The translations under genes were made by a program, and so were the position numbers. From assembly GCA_015063325.1 (NCBI GenBank), contig SVUK01000017.1:248001-312000 (forward strand): a stretch of DNA of 64,000 nucleotides, written 5' to 3'. Every line of letters begins with the position of its first letter. Position 1 is the first letter of the stretch. The notes beneath the pieces are model-generated. The model searched no databases and had not been told where the DNA came from. It saw nothing but the letters and a program-made list of their open reading frames with translations. Positions 18,079-27,588 of this stretch are shown one piece after another. This DNA comes from Oscillospiraceae bacterium. GTDB lineage: Bacteria; Bacillota; Clostridia; Oscillospirales; CAG-272.

Positions 18079-18486
18079 ATGTTAAAGTTGATTGTCGGCG
18101 TAAAAGGAACGGGCAAGACCAAAACCCTGATCAATCTTGTAAACGGTGCTCTGGAGGTTACAAAAGGAGACGTTGTTTGCATTGAAAAGGGAACCAAACT
18201 CAGATATGATATTAAGCCCACGGCTCGTTTGATCAATGCTGATGAATATATGATCTCTGACGGTCAATCTCTTTTCGGCTTTATCGCCGGAATCATTGCC
18301 AGCAACCACGACGTTACCGATTTGTTTGTCGACGGCACTCTGAAGATTTGCAACGGCGACGTTTCGATCTTTGAAAAATTGGCGCAAGAGCTTGCGCTTC
18401 TTGTCGGAAAAGCAGGTATCAACCTCACGCTTTCGGTATCTATGCCGGAAGAGGATGTTCCCCAATCCGTCAAAGCGTTGCTCTAA
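18079..18486 (+). CDS. Small P-loop protein, conserved in Clostridia, function unknown
   Basis: 135 residues. A Walker A motif GVKGTGKTKT lies at residues 7-16 right at the N-terminus, with GGGAGG 9 bases before the ATG. A LFVDGTL strand near 90-96 is in the place of a Walker B. The protein is much shorter than a full AAA or RecA domain, and no sensor or partner domain is seen. The sequence is soluble and slightly acidic. I recall similar short ATP-binding proteins in clostridial genomes but know no assigned role. It is a single-gene unit with a near-consensus promoter and a strong terminator. Confidence 0.75.
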   Translation: MLKLIVGVKGTGKTKTLINLVNGALEVTKGDVVCIEKGTKLRYDIKPTARLINADEYMISDGQSLFGFIAGIIASNHDVTDLFVDGTLKICNGDVSIFEKLAQELALLVGKAGINLTLSVSMPEEDVPQSVKALL

Positions 18487-18502
18487 GGTATAATTCGGTT
18501 TT

Positions 18503-18540
18503 AAAAAACCGCAGTTCTCTGATTAGAACTGCGGTTTTTT
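18503..18540 (+). terminator. Terminator after the P-loop gene
   Basis: AAAAAACCGCAGTTCT and AGAACTGCGGTTTTTT pair perfectly. GGAAAGTACCG follows at 18543. Confidence 0.95.
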
Positions 18541-18593
18541 GTGGAAAGTACCGTAAAAAATGTTAAAAATACTAAAAAAGGAGGCATGCCCAC

Positions 18594-20774
18594 ATGATTC
18601 TCATCATTGCCGAAAAACCCAGCCTCGGGCGCAATATCGCTGCCGGGATTGGGCAAATGCAACGACGGGACGGATACCTGGAAGGACAAGGGTATCTGAT
18701 CACATGGGCGTTCGGTCACCTTTTTTCTTTATGCGATATTGAAACCTATCGCCCCCAGCCAAACGGATCGACACGGTGGACCATGCAGAACCTTCCTTGC
18801 TTTCCAGAGCAGTTCCGCTTTGAACTTCGAAAAGGGGAAAATAAGAAAGCGGATCCGGGAACCGTTAAACAATTCGGAATCATTTCAACGCTTTGCAATC
18901 GTCCGGATGTGGATACCATTGTTAACGCAGGGGACGCTGACCGGGAAGGCGAAATTATCGTACGTCTATGTATTCAGAACGCGTTAAAAACGCCGAAATC
19001 GCTCAAACGGCTTTGGTTGCCCGATCAAACGCCGCAAACGGTTGCTTCGGCTCTGCAAGATTTGAAAGACGAAAGTGAATATGATCTCCTTGCCGCAGAA
19101 GGTTATGCAAGAACGTTTATTGACTGGCTTTACGGCGTGAATCTGACGCGCTATGCAACTATCCGAACCGGACGGCTTTTGCGTGTCGGTCGCGTGATCA
19201 TTCCGATTGTAAAAGCGATTTATGACCGTGACCTTGCAATTCGAAATTTTGTTCCAAGCATTTATTATGCCGCTGTCAGCAAGGAAAAGACTAACGGGGA
19301 AGAAATTGAACTGATTTCCAAAACCAAATTTGAAAAAGATCAGCTTCAAAAGGCGAAAGAACTTTGCCGTTTATATAACGAAACCGGCGCAGTTGTCACC
19401 GGGGTCAAGCATAAAAAAGAAACGCTTTTTGCCGGAAAACTTTATTCACTTTCCAAACTGCAAAATTTTTTGGGCAAGAAATATAAAATGTCCATGAAAG
19501 AGAGTTTGGAAATCGTTCAAACCCTTTACGAGCGCGGCTTTTTGACCTATCCGAGAACCAACTCGGAATATCTTGCAACCGCTGAAAAAGACAAAATTCG
19601 GCAAATTCTTGCCGGTTGCCGTAAAATTGGATACCCGGTCAAATTCAAGGACAGCAAATGGATTTTCGACGACAGCAAGATCGAATCGCACTCGGCGCTT
19701 ACACCGACATATAAGATTCCAACGAAAGATCAGCTCTCCGAAAAGGAAATGCAGGTGTATTCCACTGTTTTTCGCCGGTTTGTCGCCGTTTTCTGCGAGG
19801 AAGACTGCGTCGTTTCCAAAACGGAGATTTCCATTGCCGTCGGTGAGCTGGAAACCTTTTTGCTTAAGGGAATGATCATGCTGGAAAAAGGCTGGACGAA
19901 ATACGACGATTATACGCAAAAAGATAAAATTCTTCCCGATCTCAAAAAAGGGGATTCTGTCAATATCAATTTCCAACCAAAGGAAAAGGAAACAACGCCG
20001 CCGAAACACTATACCATTGAAACGCTGAACAACTATTTGAAAAATCCGTTCAAAGAGGAAAAAAGCGCCGCAAAAGAATCGGATGCAGAGGGAACCGAAG
20101 ACGACAGCGCTGACTATAAGGCGATTTTTGAAGGGTTGGAACTTGGAACCGAAGCAACCCGAACGGGAATTATCGACAATGCGCGCAAAAGTGCCTATAT
20201 CGATCTGAAAAAAGACGTTTATACCATTTTGCCGGGCGGAGAATTTTTGATTGAATCCCTTGTGCAAATGCAGATCAATATGGATAAATACAAAACCTCT
20301 CAACTCGGACAGGCATTAAAAAAAGTATACCACGGAACCATGCGCGTGGAGGAAAGTGTTGCGCTGGCGCAGGCAGAGATTGCCGAGGTGTTTGCAAGAG
20401 ATCCCGATCCGATTGACTCTGTCATTGGGAAATGTCCGCTTTGCGGCGGAGAAGTCAGACGTAACAACTCCTTTTACGGGTGTTCAAACTATAAAACCAA
20501 CGGATGTAAATTCTCGATCAACACGGTGATCTGCGGAAAAATGATTCCTGTTGTGCAAGTTCAAAAATTGCTTGCCGAAGGGAAAACAGACGTTATGGAA
20601 GGCTTTGTATCTCCGCGTTCCGGAAAATCCTTCAGCGCCGCGTTTGTTTTAAAGGACGGAAAAGCTGTTTTTGAGTTTCCGGCACGTTCCGCATTTCCGG
20701 CAACACAACCGCAGGAGCCTCCCATGGGTGTCGGTGGGGAAGCCCCTCCGCCATTAGAACCGCCGGAAATTTAA
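18594..20774 (+). CDS. topB: DNA topoisomerase III
   Basis: Type IA topoisomerase that decatenates and relaxes single-stranded or negatively supercoiled DNA. The 726 residues begin with the TOPRIM strand IIAEKPSLGRNIA and carry the acidic triad DADREGE near 123-129. The active-site Tyr is Tyr319 in TYPRTNSEYL. A C-terminal four-Cys zinc ribbon starts CPLCGGEVRRN near 617 and is followed by a Pro-rich tail. Topo I (TopA) has several such ribbons, whereas TopB usually has none or one. AGGAGG precedes the start. It is probably monocistronic. Confidence 0.95.
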   Translation: MILIIAEKPSLGRNIAAGIGQMQRRDGYLEGQGYLITWAFGHLFSLCDIETYRPQPNGSTRWTMQNLPCFPEQFRFELRKGENKKADPGTVKQFGIISTLCNRPDVDTIVNAGDADREGEIIVRLCIQNALKTPKSLKRLWLPDQTPQTVASALQDLKDESEYDLLAAEGYARTFIDWLYGVNLTRYATIRTGRLLRVGRVIIPIVKAIYDRDLAIRNFVPSIYYAAVSKEKTNGEEIELISKTKFEKDQLQKAKELCRLYNETGAVVTGVKHKKETLFAGKLYSLSKLQNFLGKKYKMSMKESLEIVQTLYERGFLTYPRTNSEYLATAEKDKIRQILAGCRKIGYPVKFKDSKWIFDDSKIESHSALTPTYKIPTKDQLSEKEMQVYSTVFRRFVAVFCEEDCVVSKTEISIAVGELETFLLKGMIMLEKGWTKYDDYTQKDKILPDLKKGDSVNINFQPKEKETTPPKHYTIETLNNYLKNPFKEEKSAAKESDAEGTEDDSADYKAIFEGLELGTEATRTGIIDNARKSAYIDLKKDVYTILPGGEFLIESLVQMQINMDKYKTSQLGQALKKVYHGTMRVEESVALAQAEIAEVFARDPDPIDSVIGKCPLCGGEVRRNNSFYGCSNYKTNGCKFSINTVICGKMIPVVQVQKLLAEGKTDVMEGFVSPRSGKSFSAAFVLKDGKAVFEFPARSAFPATQPQEPPMGVGGEAPPPLEPPEI

Positions 20775-20796
20775 AAAATTATGAAAAAAAAAGAAG

Positions 20797-20834
20797 GGAA
20801 AAGCATTGCTTTTCCAAAAGGAATTTGATATAAT
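20797..20834 (+). promoter_or_regulatory. Promoter of the M18 peptidase with palindrome over the -35 box
   Basis: TTGCTT (20806-20811), 17 bp, TATAAT (20829-20834). A perfect 9-bp palindrome GGAAAAGCA-T-TGCTTTTCC (20797-20815) covers the -35 box. It could be an operator or a weak topB terminator. Confidence 0.75.
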
Positions 20835-20872
20835 CTATAGTGGAAAAATTTGTGAAAGGAAGTGAAGAGAAA

Positions 20873-22186
20873 TTGCCCGAAATGAATTTGCAAACCGTTG
20901 CATTGATCGACTTTATTGAGAAAAGTCCCACTGCATTTCACACAACCGAGAATTTTGCAAAAATGCTGGAAGAAAACGGATTTGAACGTTTGGATGAGGC
21001 GAGAGAATGGAAGCTGATTCCCGGAAAAGCCTACTATCTTACGCGCAATCTCTCCTCTGCAATCGCCTTTCGCATTCCAGAACAAACGCCCAATCGGATT
21101 TTGATTGCCGCAACGCACTCCGATTCGCCTATGTTCAAGCTAAAGGAAAACTTTGAATCGGTTTCTTTTGATCAATACTTGAAATTCGATACCGAAGTCT
21201 ACGGCGGCACGATTCTTTCCACTTGGTTGGATCGTCCTTTGTCGATTGGTGGGCGCGTAATTCTTAAGAAAAACGGTTTTTTTACGGTAAAAACGGTAAA
21301 AATCGATCGTGATCTTGCGCTGATCCCAAATGTTGCTATCCATTTGAACCGCGAAATCAACAACGGTTTTTCCTATAATCCTGCAGTAGATCTTATGCCG
21401 CTTGCAGGCGAATCAAAAACGAATGGTACGCTGTTTGAGGAAATTGCAAATCTGCTTGCCTGCAACAAAGAAGAAATTGTCGGAGCCGATCTCTTTCTGT
21501 ATAACAACATGAAGGGAACGATTTGGGGACTTGGAAACGAATTTTTCTCGGCACCGCGCATTGACAATTTGATGTGCGCATTTGGAACGATGAAAGCTTT
21601 TTTAGAAGCCGAAGGACAACCCGATTCCCTGAATCTTTGGTTCTGCGCTGACAACGAGGAAGTCGGAAGCGACACAAAGCAGGGGGCAGGTTCCGCCTTT
21701 CTGCGCGACACGATTGAACGTATTGCATCCGCTTTGAAAATCAACGCCGTGCAACTTTTGGCTTCCGGTTTTATGGTTTCCGCCGATAACGGACATGCCC
21801 GGCACCCCAATCATCCCGAACTGTGCGATCCGCTCAATACGCCGCATTTGAACGGCGGAATCGTCGTCAAGGCGAACGCAAACCAGCGCTATGCCACCGA
21901 CGGGATTTCGGCGGCTGTTTTTGAGGAAATCTGTAAGCATGCGAGCGTTCCGGTTCAGTCGTTTGCCAATCGAAGCGACCTGCGCGGCGGCTCCACGCTG
22001 GGCAGTATTTCCAATACGAAGGTTCCTGTCAAAACCATTGACATCGGTATGGCGCAACTCGCAATGCATTCGTCGTATGAAACGGCGGGGGCGAAGGATC
22101 TCGACTATTTGATTGCCGGAATAAAAGCATTCTATTCGGCAAAGATCAACAGCTCCAATGACCAAACACTCACCGTTGAATTTTAA
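20873..22186 (+). CDS. M18 family aminopeptidase
   Basis: Cytosolic dinuclear-zinc aminopeptidase, usually preferring acidic or neutral N-terminal residues. The open frame extends to GTG 20840, but that codon lies at the transcription start of the promoter just upstream. TTG 20873 (AAGGAAG upstream) or ATG 20882 is therefore the real start, giving about 435 residues. Metal-site motifs are AATHSDSPMFKLK near 82-94, CADNEEVGS near 260-268 and SADNGHARHPNHP near 303-315. A C-terminal HSSYETAG carries the last His ligand. Length and motif order match the M18 family well. Confidence 0.92.
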   Translation: MPEMNLQTVALIDFIEKSPTAFHTTENFAKMLEENGFERLDEAREWKLIPGKAYYLTRNLSSAIAFRIPEQTPNRILIAATHSDSPMFKLKENFESVSFDQYLKFDTEVYGGTILSTWLDRPLSIGGRVILKKNGFFTVKTVKIDRDLALIPNVAIHLNREINNGFSYNPAVDLMPLAGESKTNGTLFEEIANLLACNKEEIVGADLFLYNNMKGTIWGLGNEFFSAPRIDNLMCAFGTMKAFLEAEGQPDSLNLWFCADNEEVGSDTKQGAGSAFLRDTIERIASALKINAVQLLASGFMVSADNGHARHPNHPELCDPLNTPHLNGGIVVKANANQRYATDGISAAVFEEICKHASVPVQSFANRSDLRGGSTLGSISNTKVPVKTIDIGMAQLAMHSSYETAGAKDLDYLIAGIKAFYSAKINSSNDQTLTVEF

Positions 22187-22206
22187 TTTTCAGAAAGAGG
22201 CATATT

Positions 22207-23700
22207 ATGTATAAGCAGGGATTTGACAACGATCTGTATATCAAAACACAATCTGAACATATCCGCGAGCGCATTCATCTTTTCGGCGGCAAGCTCTATC
22301 TGGAATTCGGCGGCAAGCTCTTTGACGACTATCATGCCTCGCGCGTTCTTCCCGGATTCGCACCGGATAGCAAAATTCGCATGCTGATCCAGCTCAAGGA
22401 GCAGGCGGAAATCGTTATCGTCATTAACTCCAACGATATTGAAAAGAATAAGGTGCGCGGCGATTTGGGAATTACCTACGATCTGGACGTTTTGCGCCTG
22501 ATTGACGCATTCCGCAGTTTCGGGCTTTACGTTGGAAGCGTTGTTCTTGCCCGTTGGCAGGATCAGCCGGCGGCAATCAAATTTCGCAAACGGCTGGAAG
22601 CACTCGGCGTAAAAGTTTATCGGCATTATACTATTCCGGGATATCCATTCAATATTCAGGGTATTCTCTCCGAAGAGGGATTCGGAAAGAATGACTATAT
22701 CGAAACATCGCGCTCTCTCGTCGTTGTCACCGCACCCGGACCGGGAAGCGGCAAAATGGCAACCTGCTTAAGTCAGCTTTACCACGATCATAAACGCGGA
22801 ATTCCTTCCGGCTATGCAAAATTTGAAACCTTCCCAATTTGGAATCTTCCGCTCAACCACCCGGTCAACGTGGCGTATGAAGCCGCAACCGCCGACCTCA
22901 AGGATGTTAATATGATCGACCCTTTCCATCTGGAAGCATACGGCAAAACCGCCGTCAATTACAACCGCGATATTGAAATTTTTCCAGTGCTGAATACCAT
23001 TTTGGGGAGGGTCAGCAATTCTCCGTATCGTTCGCCTACCGATATGGGCGTCAATATGGCAGGATACTGCATTTTTGACGACGCCGCCGTTTGCGAAGCA
23101 GCAAACCGAGAAATCATTCGCCGTTATTATAACGCCGCCTGCAACCGACGCAAAAACGGTGGTGCCGTGGATGAGAACAACGACGTTGAAAAGCTCGAAT
23201 TGATTATGGAAAAAGCCGGATTAAGTATTGCCGACCGTTCTGTAGCCGTTGCCGCAAACGAAAAAGCAAAGGCAACCGGAAAGCCTGCCGCCGCCATTGA
23301 ATTGCCCGACGGACAGCTGATTACCGGAAAGACTTCGCGCCTGCTCGGCGCCGCTTCCGCCGCGCTTTTGAATTCTCTCAAAACGCTGGCAGACATTGAC
23401 GATCGGATTGATTTGATTTCTCCCGAGATCCTGGAGCCGATTACCCATTTGAAAGTGGACGTTCTCGGTAGCCGGAATCCGCGCTTACATATCAATGAAC
23501 TTTTGATTGCGCTTTCCATTTGTGCCGTCAGCGATTCTGTTGCCGCAAAGGCGATGGATCAGCTTGGAAAACTTCGCAAATGCGAAATGCATTCCTCGGT
23601 CATTCTTTCGGAAAGCGACGTCCATACGCTCAAAAAGATCGGCATTAATCTGACCTGCGAGCCGGTTTACGAAAGCAAACGCCTTTTCCACGGCTGCTGA
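22207..23700 (+). CDS. DUF1846 domain-containing protein
   Basis: 497 residues beginning YKQGFDNDLYIKTQSEHI, the start I know for the DUF1846 family, with GKLYLEFGGKLFDDYHASRVLPGF near 28-51. VTAPGPGSGKMATCLSQLYHD near 172-192 resembles a nucleotide-binding loop. Full-length agreement with the family (about 495-500) and good conservation suggest an intact gene. Structures of family members show a nucleotide-fold core; the in-vivo role is not established as far as I know. It is 20 bases downstream of the M18 peptidase and likely in one transcript with it and the following hydrolase gene. Confidence 0.93.
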   Translation: MYKQGFDNDLYIKTQSEHIRERIHLFGGKLYLEFGGKLFDDYHASRVLPGFAPDSKIRMLIQLKEQAEIVIVINSNDIEKNKVRGDLGITYDLDVLRLIDAFRSFGLYVGSVVLARWQDQPAAIKFRKRLEALGVKVYRHYTIPGYPFNIQGILSEEGFGKNDYIETSRSLVVVTAPGPGSGKMATCLSQLYHDHKRGIPSGYAKFETFPIWNLPLNHPVNVAYEAATADLKDVNMIDPFHLEAYGKTAVNYNRDIEIFPVLNTILGRVSNSPYRSPTDMGVNMAGYCIFDDAAVCEAANREIIRRYYNAACNRRKNGGAVDENNDVEKLELIMEKAGLSIADRSVAVAANEKAKATGKPAAAIELPDGQLITGKTSRLLGAASAALLNSLKTLADIDDRIDLISPEILEPITHLKVDVLGSRNPRLHINELLIALSICAVSDSVAAKAMDQLGKLRKCEMHSSVILSESDVHTLKKIGINLTCEPVYESKRLFHGC

Positions 23701-23736
23701 TCAGATTTCAAATCAGTCAGGAAGGAGGAAACGGGA

Positions 23737-24861
23737 ATGGCAACTCTATTTGACTATCTTCGTTGGCGCGGAGACCTGACTTTTGAGGAAGCGCCGCAGA
23801 ATGAGGTAGACCTTTTGATTTTCTCGCTCCTTTCCTATATCGACTACTCGAATTATGTTCCTTTTGAATTTGGAGAAGCACCTGTTTCTTTGCAAGGCGT
23901 TGCAAATGCATTCTTTGCGGATAACCCCAATCCAAAGAAAGAAGACCTCGGTTTTTTGATCCCCAAAGACGTTTTTAAACTCTTTCGTGCGGTTCCCAAA
24001 ACCAAGCGTTTTTGCAATGTTCAAATGTTTGGCTTTGTCAACGAGATCGATGTGACAAGGGAAATGCAATTTTCGGCGGTTACATTTCTGCTCAACAAAA
24101 AAGAGACGGTAATTGCCTTTCGCGGAACCGACGATACGTTGGTCGGCTGGAAAGAGAACCTCAACATGAGTTTTCTGCCGGTCGTTCCGGCGCAAGAGCG
24201 CGCTGCGGAATATCTGAATGCCGTTGCAAAAGTCAGAAAAAACGGAACCATCTCGCTTGCGGGGCATAGCAAAGGCGGCAATCTTGCCATTTATGCCGGT
24301 GTTCGATGCGAAAAAACGATTCAATCGCGAATTTTCGGAATTTGGAATTATGACGGTCCCGGATTTAAAAAGGAAATGCTGACAGATCCCGACTATTTGA
24401 AATTGCGCCCTCGGGTGCATACGTTGATTCCTCAATCTTCTATCGTTGGAATCCTCTTGGAGCATGATGACGACGCAACCGTGGTGCAAAGTCGTCAGGT
24501 CGGCGTACTCCAGCACGACGCTTTTTCCTGGAATGTGATGGGCGGTTCTTTCCTTTATCTACCGAAAGATGCCGGAAACAATCGACAAAACGATAAAATT
24601 ATCAATCAATGGATCCGCGAACTTTCCCCCGAACAGCGAAAACAATTCTCGGAGGCTTTGTTCCAAATTTTCTATTCTGATCATGCGCTGACGGTTACTG
24701 ATCTTGCCTCACCGCAAAACAAGTGGTTTTTCCGCAGTTTGAAGTTGGATCCGAAAGTTCGAAAAGTCGTTATCAAGACGATCTCCTCTTTTATGGGTGA
24801 AAGCGCTAAAGGCGTTTGGAATGAAATGTTAAAAAAGAGAAAAAAAGAAGAAACCGATTGA
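23737..24861 (+). CDS. Mbeg1-like alpha/beta hydrolase (DUF2974)
   Basis: 374 residues starting ATLFDYLRWRGDLTFEEAPQNEVD, characteristic of the Mbeg1-like/DUF2974 lipase family. The alpha/beta-hydrolase nucleophile elbow GHSKGG lies near residues 174-179 (Ser176), preceded by the strand TVIAFRGTDDTLVGW near 124-138. The oxyanion and lid regions fit class-3-lipase-like folds. Catalytic Asp and His candidates lie in the YDGPG (~204) and QHDAF (~256) areas. There is no signal peptide. GGAGGAAAC precedes the ATG. It is the last gene of the DUF1846 transcript, ending at a strong terminator. Substrate unknown. Confidence 0.9.
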   Translation: MATLFDYLRWRGDLTFEEAPQNEVDLLIFSLLSYIDYSNYVPFEFGEAPVSLQGVANAFFADNPNPKKEDLGFLIPKDVFKLFRAVPKTKRFCNVQMFGFVNEIDVTREMQFSAVTFLLNKKETVIAFRGTDDTLVGWKENLNMSFLPVVPAQERAAEYLNAVAKVRKNGTISLAGHSKGGNLAIYAGVRCEKTIQSRIFGIWNYDGPGFKKEMLTDPDYLKLRPRVHTLIPQSSIVGILLEHDDDATVVQSRQVGVLQHDAFSWNVMGGSFLYLPKDAGNNRQNDKIINQWIRELSPEQRKQFSEALFQIFYSDHALTVTDLASPQNKWFFRSLKLDPKVRKVVIKTISSFMGESAKGVWNEMLKKRKKEETD

Positions 24862-24868
24862 TTTTTTT

Positions 24869-24918
24869 GGAAAATACCAAAAAAAGCGGTGTGACCAACA
24901 GGTTCACACCGCTTTTTT
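24869..24918. terminator. Bidirectional terminator Mbeg1/ruvB, with GGAAAATACC motif
   Basis: GGAAAATACC (24869-24878) lies 7 bases after the stop codon. It is followed by AAAAAGCGGTGTGA pairing with TCACACCGCTTTTT around a 9-base loop. Confidence 0.92.
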
Positions 24919-24921
24919 CAT

Positions 24922-26010
24922 TTAATTCTTTTTCCTTTTCGGTTGTTCTGCGTCACCGAAAAAATTTAACTGATCGGAAGCGGACGCGTTTTTCATCGGA
25001 ATACCGAGATGTTCGTAGGCAAGCCGCGTCACACATCTGCCGCGAGGGGTACGGCTCAAAAAGCCGATTTGCATCAGGTAAGGCTCGTATACATCCTCCA
25101 GCGTGATTGCTTCCTCACCGACGGTTGCCGCCAGCGTTTCCAATCCAACAGGACCGCCGTCATAAAATTTGATGATGGTTTCCAGCATTCTGCGGTCAAC
25201 GTTATCCAGTCCAAGGGCGTCGATTTCCAATCGGTTCAACGAAAATTTGACGATTTCGGAATTGATCTTTCCGTCGCCTTCCACCTGTGAAAAATCACGG
25301 ACGCGCTTCAGCAGACGGTTTGCTATACGCGGCGTACCGCGCGAGCGACGGGCAAGTTCCACCGAGCCTTCATCGGAAATCTCCACTCCGAGAATTCCTG
25401 CACTCCGCCGAATGATTTGCGCCAGTTCTTCCGGTGTGTAAAGTTCCAACTTCAGAACAACGCCGAAACGGTCGCGCAACGGGGTTGTCATTTGACCTGC
25501 GCGAGTGGTTGCGCCGATCAAGGTAAAACGGGGAAGGTCAATGCGGATACTGCGCGCCGCCGGTCCTTGCCCAATGATGATATCCAGCGCGTAATCTTCC
25601 ATTGCCGGGTAGAGAATTTCCTCTACCGAACGGGATAGACGATGAATCTCGTCAATAAAGAGTACGTCGCCCTCGTTAAGATTGGTCAAAATGGCGGCAA
25701 GATCACCTTGCTTTTCAATTGCCGGACCCGAAGTAACGCGGATATTGACCCCCATTTCAGCCGCAATAATATTGGAAAGCGTGGTTTTACCAAGTCCGGG
25801 AGGTCCGTACAAAAGAACGTGATCAAGCGCCTCACCGCGCTTTTTCGCAGCTTCGATATAAACCTTCAGGTTTTCCTTGACCTTCGTTTGTCCGACATAT
25901 TCGTCCAAGTGTTTGGGGCGAAGAGAAAAGTCTACGTCTGAATCTTCAGGCGTAACTCCTGTACTCACGATCCGGTTCTCAAAATCAAACTCGGTGCTTT
26001 CAATATCCAT
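24922..26010 (-). CDS. ruvB: Holliday junction branch migration ATPase RuvB
   Basis: Motor of Holliday-junction branch migration. 362 residues. The RuvB opening [12 protein letters not shown] lies near 31-42. Walker A GPPGLGKT is near 69-76, Walker B DEIHR near 122-126, and sensor-1 GATTRAG near 172-178. A C-terminal winged-helix domain contains RTPRGRCVT near 335. It lies 19 bases downstream of ruvA in the same operon. The N-terminal extension of about 25 acidic residues is ordinary for the family. Confidence 0.97.
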   Translation of the reverse strand: MDIESTEFDFENRIVSTGVTPEDSDVDFSLRPKHLDEYVGQTKVKENLKVYIEAAKKRGEALDHVLLYGPPGLGKTTLSNIIAAEMGVNIRVTSGPAIEKQGDLAAILTNLNEGDVLFIDEIHRLSRSVEEILYPAMEDYALDIIIGQGPAARSIRIDLPRFTLIGATTRAGQMTTPLRDRFGVVLKLELYTPEELAQIIRRSAGILGVEISDEGSVELARRSRGTPRIANRLLKRVRDFSQVEGDGKINSEIVKFSLNRLEIDALGLDNVDRRMLETIIKFYDGGPVGLETLAATVGEEAITLEDVYEPYLMQIGFLSRTPRGRCVTRLAYEHLGIPMKNASASDQLNFFGDAEQPKRKKN

Positions 26011-26029
26011 TTTTGTTTTCCCCCTGTAT

Positions 26030-26659
26030 TCAAGTTCCCGGACGCATCAGTTTTTTGAGCGCCAGACGGATCATTTCCTGCAATTCCATTGTCGGATCCA
26101 AATCTTTGAGCGCTGCCATCGCTTCCGAACGGGAATACCCAAGCACAACAAGCGCGTCGATCGCTTCGGAAACCGCAGTTCTTGCGGTAATTTTGCCGCT
26201 CGGAACCGCTGTAGATGTCAGCTTTTCAAATTCTTTGCCGGATTCTTTCATCAGCTTGTCCTTCAATTCCAAAATAATCCGCGCGGCAGTTTTCGGTCCG
26301 ATTCCGTTTGCTGTTCCGATGGTCTTTTTATCGTCGGTACAAACGGCGATGGCGAATTTTTCGGGGGTCATTGCCGAAAGGATCGAGATTGCCGCTTTGG
26401 GACCAACGCCGGAAACTGTGATTAACAGCTTAAAAGTATTTAATTCGGTTTGTGTGGAGAAGCCGAACAACTCAACGTCGTCTTCCCGAACGGCAAGGTA
26501 AGTATATAGCTTTACTGTTTGTTCGTTTTTAGAATGAATAGAGGGAAGCGCCTGATAGGTCGTCGTGCTGATCGTAAGCTTATATCCGACGCCGCCACAG
26601 TCAATTACGGCAACTCCGTTTTCCGAATAGGCAAGTTTTCCGCAAAGATAATAAAACAT
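26030..26659 (-). CDS. ruvA: Holliday junction DNA-binding protein RuvA
   Basis: Tetrameric junction-binding partner of RuvB. 209 residues: an OB-fold N-terminal domain ([14 protein letters not shown]), then tandem helix-hairpin-helix motifs ([13 protein letters not shown] near 80-92 and [20 protein letters not shown] near 115-134). A flexible linker is followed by a C-terminal three-helix RuvB-contact domain ([12 protein letters not shown] near 174-185). Middle gene of DUF951-ruvA-ruvB. Confidence 0.96.
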   Translation of the reverse strand: MFYYLCGKLAYSENGVAVIDCGGVGYKLTISTTTYQALPSIHSKNEQTVKLYTYLAVREDDVELFGFSTQTELNTFKLLITVSGVGPKAAISILSAMTPEKFAIAVCTDDKKTIGTANGIGPKTAARIILELKDKLMKESGKEFEKLTSTAVPSGKITARTAVSEAIDALVVLGYSRSEAMAALKDLDPTMELQEMIRLALKKLMRPGT

Positions 26660-26698
26660 AAGTCGCCCCCCAAAAGCAATTTGTCATGATTTTATTTT

Positions 26699-26896
26699 TC
26701 AGTTGATTTCCGCAGGAAATGTTTTCTTGATGGCTTTTTCCAGTTTAACGCGCTCCAGGGTCATGTCTCTTCCGCAGGTCTCGCAAACAATCCGAACATC
26801 AGAACCGACGCGAAGAACGCGAAAGATATCTCCGCCGCAGGGGTGCGGTTTTCGCAACTGTAAACGGTCGTTGAGATGGATCGGTTTGATCTGCAT
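26699..26896 (-). CDS. DUF951 family small protein
   Basis: 65 residues from ATG 26896, preceded by GGAGG; the frame is open to 26977 but without a ribosome site. LRKPHPCGGD near 15-24 and the CETCGRDMTLERVKLEKAIKK segment near 38-58 are the DUF951 signature, with a possible Cys-based metal site (C21, C38, C41). The function is not known. It is the first gene of the ruvAB transcript here, which may be chance or a link to nucleic-acid work. Confidence 0.88.
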   Translation of the reverse strand: MQIKPIHLNDRLQLRKPHPCGGDIFRVLRVGSDVRIVCETCGRDMTLERVKLEKAIKKTFPAEIN

Positions 26897-26926
26897 AAAA
26901 TACCGCCCTCCGGGATCTTTTTTTCT

Positions 26927-26955
26927 ATTATAACATAAAATAAAGGTACTGTCCA
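26927..26955 (-). promoter_or_regulatory. Promoter of DUF951-ruvA-ruvB
   Basis: Minus strand TGGACA (26955-26950), 17 bp, TATAAT (26932-26927). I see no LexA-type box between it and the ruvC promoter. Confidence 0.85.
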
Positions 26956-27005
26956 CCGAAATTTTGTATTTTTTCATGTTTTTTAAAAAAATGAGCAGAA
27001 TCCGT

Positions 27006-27034
27006 TTGACTTATTTACATAATTGTGATATAAT
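27006..27034 (+). promoter_or_regulatory. Promoter of ruvC
   Basis: TTGACT (27006-27011), 17 bp, TATAAT (27029-27034). Confidence 0.88.
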
Positions 27035-27070
27035 TTTAAATGGAAAATTATAGATAGAAAGGGGAAAGCC

Positions 27071-27574
27071 ATGCGCATTCTCGGAATCGACCCCGGACTT
27101 GCCATCGTTGGTTGGGGTGTGATCGAATATCAGAACGCCAAAGTTCTGCCGGTTGCCTACGGTTCAATTCGAACGCCGAAAGATACGCCTACGGAAGATC
27201 GGCTTTCCATGATCTATGATGGAATGCAACAGCTCATTGAACGGTATCATCCCGACGAAATGTCAATTGAGGAACTGTTTTTTACCAACAATATCACAAC
27301 CGGCATTCGCGTTGCCGAGGCGCGCGGTATTTGTTTGCTTGCGGCAAAACAGGCAAATCTTCCGCTGCAGGAATACACGCCGATGCAAATTAAGCAAGCG
27401 GTGGTCGGCTACGGAAAAGCCGAAAAAATGCAAGTGATTGCCATGGTGACCTCTTTGCTCGGGCTGAAAGAACCCCCAAAACCGGATGATACCGCCGACG
27501 CGCTTGCCATTGCCATTTGCCATGCGCACAGCGGAGCTTCGCGCCTGGCGCCTTACTTTAACAAACGACTTTGA
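27071..27574 (+). CDS. ruvC: Crossover junction endodeoxyribonuclease RuvC
   Basis: Resolvase that cuts Holliday junctions held by RuvAB. 167 residues with an RNase-H-like fold. The catalytic acids are Asp7 in GIDPGLAIVGWG, Glu in EELFF near 67, and the C-terminal DDTADALAIAICHAH pair near 139-153. The AGGGGAAAG ribosome site precedes ATG 27071. It is transcribed divergently from ruvAB and drives the methyltransferase gene 14 bases downstream. Confidence 0.97.
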   Translation: MRILGIDPGLAIVGWGVIEYQNAKVLPVAYGSIRTPKDTPTEDRLSMIYDGMQQLIERYHPDEMSIEELFFTNNITTGIRVAEARGICLLAAKQANLPLQEYTPMQIKQAVVGYGKAEKMQVIAMVTSLLGLKEPPKPDDTADALAIAICHAHSGASRLAPYFNKRL

Positions 27575-27588
27575 GGGCAGGATAGAAG

